Source: Paenibacillus lupini (lineage in GTDB: Bacteria; Bacillota; Bacilli; Paenibacillales; Paenibacillaceae). Taken from it: DNA of 64,000 nt. Below are positions 58,973 to 64,000 of the stretch, piece after piece; within the stretch, counting starts at the first letter, position 1; every line of letters starts with the position of its first letter. The position numbers and the translations under genes were made by a program. Under the pieces are notes generated by a model that was given only the letters and a program-made list of their open reading frames with translations, was not told the origin of the DNA and ran no database searches. The DNA is taken from contig NZ_JAASRW010000012.1 in assembly GCF_011761355.1 (NCBI RefSeq), forward strand, positions 1 through 64,000, read 5' to 3'.

Positions 58973-61009
58973 TTGAAACGAAGCACTGAGCTCAGCTCTC
59001 AGGACATTTATCATTTTCATGAAGGCACATGGATGGATAGCTATCGCAAGATGGGGGCTCATCCGACTAAAGAGGCGGGACAGATAGGAACCCGTTTTAC
59101 AGTGTGGGCGCCTAATGCCCGCCGAATTGCTGTTGCCTCCGATCACAACGGTTGGGACGGCTTTCGCGAAGTTGGCTATGAACTGCAAAAGATCGAATTG
59201 TCTGGTCTATGGAGCGTCTTTCTGGCAGGCTATAGTGAAGGTGATTTGTACAAATACGATATAGAGACGCAAGGTGGGGAGAGACAGCTGAAGGCTGACC
59301 CCTATGCTTTTGCAGCGGAGGTACGGCCTCATACAGCTTCGATAATCTGCTCTTTGGAAGGTTATGAATGGCAGGATAAGAGCTGGCTTCGCAGCCGTAA
59401 GCCGCCGCATGACAGGCCTCTTAATATTTATGAAGTTCACGCCGGTACCTGGAGACAGCATCAGGATGGAAGGCTGTATACGTATGAGGAGTTAGCAGAA
59501 GAGCTGCCCGCTTATGTGGCTGAGATGGGTTATACCCATATCGAGCTGATGCCCCTTGTGGAGCATCCTTATGATCGTTCCTGGGGGTATCAAGGGACTG
59601 GGTATTTTGCTGCAACAAGCCGATACGGCGAGCCGCATCAGCTGATGGCTTTTGTAGATCGATGTCACAGTCACGGGCTTGGCGTTATTTTAGACTGGGT
59701 TCCCGGTCATTTTGCCAAGGATGCGCATGGACTTCGTCTCTTTGACGGAAGCCCACTTTATGAGCCCGCCGATCCGTTAATTGCGGAGAAGGAGCAGTGG
59801 GGCACCCTCTCCTTCGACTATGAGAAACCGGAGGTACGCGGTTTTCTTATTTCTAATGCCTTATTCTGGATGGAAATGTACCATATTGATGGAATAAGGG
59901 TGGATGCGGTATCAAGTATGCTTTTCCGGGACTTCGACAGACCAGGCGGAAAATGGCGGCCGAATCGGCACGGCGGGAGAGAGAATCTGGAGGCATCAGC
60001 CTTTTTGAGACAGTTAAATACAGCGGTGCTGACGCGGTTTCCACATGCGCTTATGATGGCGGAGGAATCTCATGCATTTCCCGGTGTTACTGCTCCGGTG
60101 GAACAGGGTGGGCTGGGCTTTACCCACAAATGGAATATGGGCTGGATGAATGATACGCTCAAATACATTTCCCAATTGCCGGAGGATAGAAGCGCCGGGC
60201 ATAGCCTGCTGACGTTTCCGATCTGGTATGCCTTTGATGAACGGTATACTCTGCCGCTGTCCCATGATGAGGTTGTACACGGGAAAAAGTCATTGCTTGA
60301 TAAAATGCCTGGGAGCTACGAAGAGAAGTTTGCGGGACTTCGGCTGCTGCTGGGCTACATGATGACACATCCGGGCAAAAAGCTGCTGTTTATGGGCGGC
60401 GAATTTGGTCAGTTTATTGAATGGCGTGACGAGGCAGGACTGGACTGGCTGCTGCTTGAATATGAGCAGCATCGGAGGCTGCACAGCTTTGTGCGCACCA
60501 TGAACCACCTATATTTGGAACAACGTTCATTATGGCAGCTGGATTCTCATCCGGGGGGCTTTGAGTGGATTGACCTCCAGGATGAAGAGCAAAGCGTTAT
60601 CGTGTATAGGAGAAAAGGCAAGGCGAAAGGCGAATCGCTAATTGCCATCTGCAACTTCCAAACGCATGCCCATGCCCACTATAGGATTGGGGTTCCGAGC
60701 CAAGGCGGATACAAAATTTTGCTGAACAGTGACAGCACCAGATACGGCGGCTTTGATTATATGGAGTCATCTGCCTCGGAAGGGACGGTTCTGCGATCAG
60801 AGCCAGTCGTCTGGCATGGCCGAAAAAATAGTATAGTGCTCCCTCTGCCCCCGCTGTCCATCGTTATTTTGAAACGGGAGAAGGAGGCACGAGCTGCTGT
60901 CCGTAAGAAAAAGGAACCGCAAAACTTGCGCGATGAGGTTGGCCTGATGCTTCCCGGCAAGCATGGAAACCGTCGAGAGAGGATCGCTAACAGGAGGGAA
61001 TTGCGTTGA
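58973..61009 (+). CDS. glgB: 1,4-alpha-glucan branching enzyme
   Basis: A 678-aa GH13 enzyme that adds alpha-1,6 branches to glycogen. An N-terminal CBM48-type domain (GTRFTVWAPNARRIAVASDHNGWDG) is followed by the catalytic barrel: VILDWVPGHFAKD, GIRVDAVSSML (nucleophile Asp), MMAEES (acid/base Glu), and LSHDEVVHGKKSL. The start is TTG at 58973, with AGGAGG 9 bases upstream; a GTG at 58943 lies in the repeat hairpin and is rejected. Its TGA overlaps the glgA TTG start. Confidence 0.95.
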   Translation: MKRSTELSSQDIYHFHEGTWMDSYRKMGAHPTKEAGQIGTRFTVWAPNARRIAVASDHNGWDGFREVGYELQKIELSGLWSVFLAGYSEGDLYKYDIETQGGERQLKADPYAFAAEVRPHTASIICSLEGYEWQDKSWLRSRKPPHDRPLNIYEVHAGTWRQHQDGRLYTYEELAEELPAYVAEMGYTHIELMPLVEHPYDRSWGYQGTGYFAATSRYGEPHQLMAFVDRCHSHGLGVILDWVPGHFAKDAHGLRLFDGSPLYEPADPLIAEKEQWGTLSFDYEKPEVRGFLISNALFWMEMYHIDGIRVDAVSSMLFRDFDRPGGKWRPNRHGGRENLEASAFLRQLNTAVLTRFPHALMMAEESHAFPGVTAPVEQGGLGFTHKWNMGWMNDTLKYISQLPEDRSAGHSLLTFPIWYAFDERYTLPLSHDEVVHGKKSLLDKMPGSYEEKFAGLRLLLGYMMTHPGKKLLFMGGEFGQFIEWRDEAGLDWLLLEYEQHRRLHSFVRTMNHLYLEQRSLWQLDSHPGGFEWIDLQDEEQSVIVYRRKGKAKGESLIAICNFQTHAHAHYRIGVPSQGGYKILLNSDSTRYGGFDYMESSASEGTVLRSEPVVWHGRKNSIVLPLPPLSIVILKREKEARAAVRKKKEPQNLRDEVGLMLPGKHGNRRERIANRRELR

Positions 61010-62436
61010 AGGTATTGTTCGTAGGGGCAGAATGTGTCCCGTTTCTGAAGACAGGGGGATTAGGCGATGTAATGGGCGCCTTACCTGCCGCGCTTAAGCC
61101 GTTGGGAATTGACGCGCGGGTTATGCTGCCGCTGTACGACTCTATTCCAGATCGTTACCGTTCCGGAATGAAGGAGATTGCGAGTATCCGTGTTCCGGTC
61201 GGCTGGCGTAACGCCTATTGCGGAATTAAGGAGCTCGAGTATGACGGAGTTACTTATTATTTTTTGGACAATGAGCAGTATTTCAAAAGGGGCTCTGCCT
61301 ACGGGCACGATGATGACGGGGAGCGTTTCGCCTTCTTGTGCCGAGCTGCGCTTGAGTCCCTCTCGGCAATAGGGTTTTGGCCGGATATCATCCACGGACA
61401 TGATTGGCATACCGGTATGATCCCGGCGCTGCTGCGCCATTATTACAGCTGGCGGCAGGAATATGCGGGCATCAAGACGGTGTTTACCATTCATAATTTG
61501 CAATATCAAGGCAATTATCCTCCGCATGTACTTGGAGATTGGTTTGGACTGCCGCCTCATTATATGACCTATGATCATGTTGAGTTTCACGGATCGGTCA
61601 GTTTTATGAAAGCCGGTATTCAGCTGTCTGATCGTGTCACGACGGTCAGTCCGTCTTATGCTACGGAGATAGGGACGCCAGAATACGGATGTGGAATGGA
61701 AAATACACTCCGCAGCCGGGGCAGCAGCTTGATTGGTATCGTTAACGGCATCTATGATGTCTTATATGATCCAGCAGCCGATTCACATCTTCCCGCTCGA
61801 TATTCAGCCACTGCGTTCGAAACCAAAATCGTCTGTAAAACAACACTGCAGTGGGAGCTGGGTCTGCGTGAAGACGTAGAAGTTCCGCTGATCGGGATGG
61901 TTGGCCGGCTGACTGGGCAAAAAGGGCTTCCCCTTGTGCTGGAGCGGCTGGACGAACTGATGTATACCGAGAATGTTCAACTGGCGCTGCTTGGAACAGG
62001 TGATCCACATCTCGAGCATCTGTTCCGCGAGGCGGAGCACCGTTATAAAGGAAGGGTCGTTTCTTATATTGGTTTTAATGATGGCTTGGCTCGGCGGATT
62101 TATGCTGGCTCAGACCTGTTTCTTATGCCCTCACAATTCGAGCCATGCGGTATCAGTCAATTGCTGGCGCTGCGCTATGGCTGCCTGCCCATTGTCCGGG
62201 AGACGGGAGGTCTGCGGGATACTGTACAAAGCTACAATGAATGGACAGGGGAGGGCAACGGCTTCTCCTTTGCACCTTACAATAGCTGGGACATGCTGTA
62301 TACAGTTCGAAGGGCTTTATCCTTATGGAGGAACCAGGAAGTACGTCATAAGCTTGTGGCAAATGCTTTGCAAGGCGATTATAGCTGGAGCCGATCAGCG
62401 CAGCAGTACCAGGGATTGTATGAAGAGCTTAAGTAA
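61006..62436 (+). CDS. glgA: Glycogen synthase
   Basis: A 476-aa GT5 ADP-glucose-dependent glycogen synthase. The KTGGLGDVMGALP motif near the N terminus binds ADP-glucose; IIHGHDWHTGMIPALL, VFTIHNLQYQG, and FLMPSQFEPCGISQLLALRYG with the catalytic Glu are diagnostic. The TTG start at 61006 overlaps the glgB stop (TTGA), with GGAGGG upstream, so the two are translationally coupled. Confidence 0.95.
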   Translation: MKVLFVGAECVPFLKTGGLGDVMGALPAALKPLGIDARVMLPLYDSIPDRYRSGMKEIASIRVPVGWRNAYCGIKELEYDGVTYYFLDNEQYFKRGSAYGHDDDGERFAFLCRAALESLSAIGFWPDIIHGHDWHTGMIPALLRHYYSWRQEYAGIKTVFTIHNLQYQGNYPPHVLGDWFGLPPHYMTYDHVEFHGSVSFMKAGIQLSDRVTTVSPSYATEIGTPEYGCGMENTLRSRGSSLIGIVNGIYDVLYDPAADSHLPARYSATAFETKIVCKTTLQWELGLREDVEVPLIGMVGRLTGQKGLPLVLERLDELMYTENVQLALLGTGDPHLEHLFREAEHRYKGRVVSYIGFNDGLARRIYAGSDLFLMPSQFEPCGISQLLALRYGCLPIVRETGGLRDTVQSYNEWTGEGNGFSFAPYNSWDMLYTVRRALSLWRNQEVRHKLVANALQGDYSWSRSAQQYQGLYEELK

Positions 62437-62441
62437 TGACT

Positions 62442-62475
62442 AAGGCGGTACCGGACAAATCCGGCACCGCCTTTT
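62442..62475. terminator. Bidirectional terminator between glgA and the alpha-glycosidase gene
   Basis: AAGGCGGT-A-CCGGA pairs with TCCGG-C-ACCGCCTT, followed by TT on the plus strand. The opposing minus-strand gene ends 12 bases further on. Confidence 0.85.
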
Positions 62476-62487
62476 GCTGTTTCTTCA

Positions 62488-64000
62488 CTACTCGATCTTA
62501 CGCCATAGAATCCGGTAGCCGTTTGGCTCCAGCTGAATAACCAGCTTGCCATCCTGGATGTCCACTTGTTCTTCACTCAGCGCATCGCGCCAGCCGCCGT
62601 CGTTCATCGGGTGAGACAACTCGGCAGACTCATCTGATCGATTCATCCATATTGTAAAATGCTCTTTGCCATCCAGCCGTTCATAAATAAGCGAGCCGCC
62701 ATCTTCTTCTGCTGACAATACGCGGTACCGGCCGCTGCGGAGGGCGGCTCGTTCCTTCCTGAGTGCGATAAGCAGCTTATAGAAATCAAAGAGCTCCCTG
62801 TTCTGATCTTCCTCATTCCAGACCATACATTTGCGGCAGTCTGGATCTTCTCCACCTTCCAAACCAAATTCATCGCCGTAATAAACGCAGGGTAATCCCA
62901 TCGACGTCATCATATAGACAACCGCCTGCTTCAGCCTTCCCGTATCTCCATTGCAGCGGGTCATGACTCTTGGAATGTCATGGCTCGACAGCAGATTGAA
63001 TAATGTTTCGTTCGTCTGCTGCGGATAGCGCATCAGCAGCCGGTTCATTTCCTCTGCGAAGCGGGCTGACGAGATTGTCCTGTCGGCGAAAAAGCTGAGT
63101 ACAATCTGCGTAAACGGATAGTTCATGACCGAATCGAATTGGTCGCCTAGCAGCCAGGGAAGGGAATCGCTCCATACTTCCCCCACGATAAAAGCATCCT
63201 TATTACATTCCTTGACCGCTTTACGGTAATCACGCCAGAAGTGATGGTCGACTTCGTTAGCAACATCAAGCCTCCAGCCATCGATACCGGTTTCTTTCAT
63301 CCAGTCTATCGCAGTGTCGATTAGGTACTGTTTTACATCCGGATTGGCAGTATTCAGCTTTGGCATATTGCCATAAAAGCCAAAGGTGTCATAGTTGGCT
63401 ACACCATCCTGCACCTCAACTGGAAAGCCATTTAAATGGAACCAGTCCTTATATTCCGATTTCTCTCCATTCTTCAGCACGTCTTGAAACGGCGGGAACT
63501 GCTCACTCGAATGGTTGAAGACAGCGTCAAGGATGACACGGATGCCGTTGTCATGACAGGTTTGTACCAGCTTCTTCAGCAGCTCCTTATCTCCAAACTG
63601 TGGATCGACCTCGCGGTATTCAATAGTGTCATATTTATGGTTGGAGGGAGAGCGGAAGATTGGAGTCAAATAGACGGCGTTTACGCCCAGCTCATTCAAG
63701 TGGCCAATGCGATTAATAATCCCCTGAAGATCGCCTCCGAAAAAAGACTCTCCCTCTGGTTGTTCTCCCCAAGGCGACGTGCCTTCAGGATCGTTCGACC
63801 GATCTCCGTTCTCGAAGCGGTCAGGAAAGATCTGATAGAAAATGGCTGCCTTTGCCCACTCTGGCGCTTCAAACAGGTCGATAGCGTGAATATAAGGTGC
63901 TTCAAAATAACCGCCAGCTGGTACCGGCTGCTCTGACGAGAAGCCGTCTTCCGTCAGCCATATCGTTTCATCGCCGCTTTGCAGCCGAAAGCCGTAGCTG
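62488..64000 (-). CDS. GH13 alpha-glycosidase (neopullulanase/cyclomaltodextrinase type), 5' end beyond window
   Basis: At least 503 residues are encoded; the reading frame stays open to the window edge, so the N terminus is missing. Beyond the first apparent start at 63699 the frame continues upstream with PEWAKAAIFYQIFPDRFENGD, the classic barrel entry of this subfamily, preceded by carbohydrate-binding CBM34-like sequence. Barrel motifs follow: VILDAVFNHSSEQ, GWRLDVANEVDHHFW (nucleophile Asp), FIVGEVWSDS (acid/base Glu) and NLLSSHDIPR. It likely trims maltodextrins or cyclodextrins and fits the neighbouring glycogen genes. Confidence 0.93.
   Translation of the reverse strand, partial: SYGFRLQSGDETIWLTEDGFSSEQPVPAGGYFEAPYIHAIDLFEAPEWAKAAIFYQIFPDRFENGDRSNDPEGTSPWGEQPEGESFFGGDLQGIINRIGHLNELGVNAVYLTPIFRSPSNHKYDTIEYREVDPQFGDKELLKKLVQTCHDNGIRVILDAVFNHSSEQFPPFQDVLKNGEKSEYKDWFHLNGFPVEVQDGVANYDTFGFYGNMPKLNTANPDVKQYLIDTAIDWMKETGIDGWRLDVANEVDHHFWRDYRKAVKECNKDAFIVGEVWSDSLPWLLGDQFDSVMNYPFTQIVLSFFADRTISSARFAEEMNRLLMRYPQQTNETLFNLLSSHDIPRVMTRCNGDTGRLKQAVVYMMTSMGLPCVYYGDEFGLEGGEDPDCRKCMVWNEEDQNRELFDFYKLLIALRKERAALRSGRYRVLSAEEDGGSLIYERLDGKEHFTIWMNRSDESAELSHPMNDGGWRDALSEEQVDIQDGKLVIQLEPNGYRILWRKIE

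Noticed and set aside
61973..62443. 156-codon frame within glgA and similar long overlapping frames in gal, tsaD, ABC-F and EfeO genes
   Set aside because: They are alternative frames of well-supported genes, with no family likeness or ribosome binding site.

Overview
The window reads as chromosomal DNA of a spore-forming, low-to-mid GC Firmicute, most likely Paenibacillus or a close relative. The reasons are the T-box leaders (thrS, leuA), the strong AGGAGG-type ribosome binding sites, frequent TTG/GTG starts, a YyaC-type sporulation protein, a class II galT, small Bacillus-type UPF proteins, and a gene order (thiL-tsaE-tsaB-rimI-tsaD ... ydiF-like ... moaC ... tatA-tatC) that follows the Bacillus subtilis thiL-to-tatCy block. 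No insertion sequence, prophage or CRISPR array was seen. Nothing was run: all calls come from reading the sequence and its translations.

Layout. 1-1060: 3' end of a 23S rRNA, no 5S gene after it, nine tRNA genes and a terminator. 1.1-8.1 kb: housekeeping and hypothetical genes (Gfo/Idh/MocA oxidoreductase, SEC-C protein, M29 aminopeptidase, YkuK-like nuclease, metallophosphatase, membrane histidine kinase). 8.1-10.1 kb (minus strand): a small island with a membrane-anchored protein, a class I isoprenoid-synthase-like enzyme and a RiPP-precursor-like peptide with a nitrile-hydratase-type (NHLP) leader ending in Trp. 12-16 kb: a Fur-box-controlled efeO-efeB-efeU iron uptake operon. 16.4-26 kb: GH26-like glycosidase, two alpha/beta hydrolases, T-box-regulated thrS, CorA-like transporter, FAD oxidoreductase and AraC regulator. 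26-30 kb: galK-galE-galT. 30-38 kb: YyaC, a hydrolase, a methyltransferase, a GGDEF protein and an HD-GYP-like protein. 38.2-43 kb: YitT-like protein and thiL-tsaE-tsaB-rimI-tsaD (t6A tRNA modification).

43.0-51.3 kb is the most unusual stretch. It sits exactly where tsaD and the ydiF-like ABC-F gene would be adjacent in B. subtilis. It holds leuA behind two tandem T-boxes, a dense cluster of DnaA boxes, an orphan ABC ATPase, a 72-aa ORF, and a complete comQ-comX-comP-comA-like quorum-sensing cassette. The cassette has a prenyltransferase, a 57-aa peptide ending in VWG, a PDZ/multi-TM histidine kinase and a NarL-type regulator. 51.5-57.3 kb resumes the conserved block (ABC-F, 5-formyl-THF cyclo-ligase, moaC, mogA/moaB-like, molybdopterin-binding protein, tatA, tatC). 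57.3-64 kb is glycogen metabolism (glgC divergent from glgB-glgA, then a GH13 alpha-glycosidase running off the end), with an array of 53-nt hairpin-forming repeats in the glgC/glgB gap.

The genes connect in several ways. EfeB carries a twin-arginine signal and TatA/TatC are encoded in the same window. Two separate loci each place an isoprenoid-synthase-fold enzyme beside a small peptide with Trp at or next to its C terminus: the ComQ/ComX-like pair, and the NHLP pair, which is the best candidate for an undescribed system.
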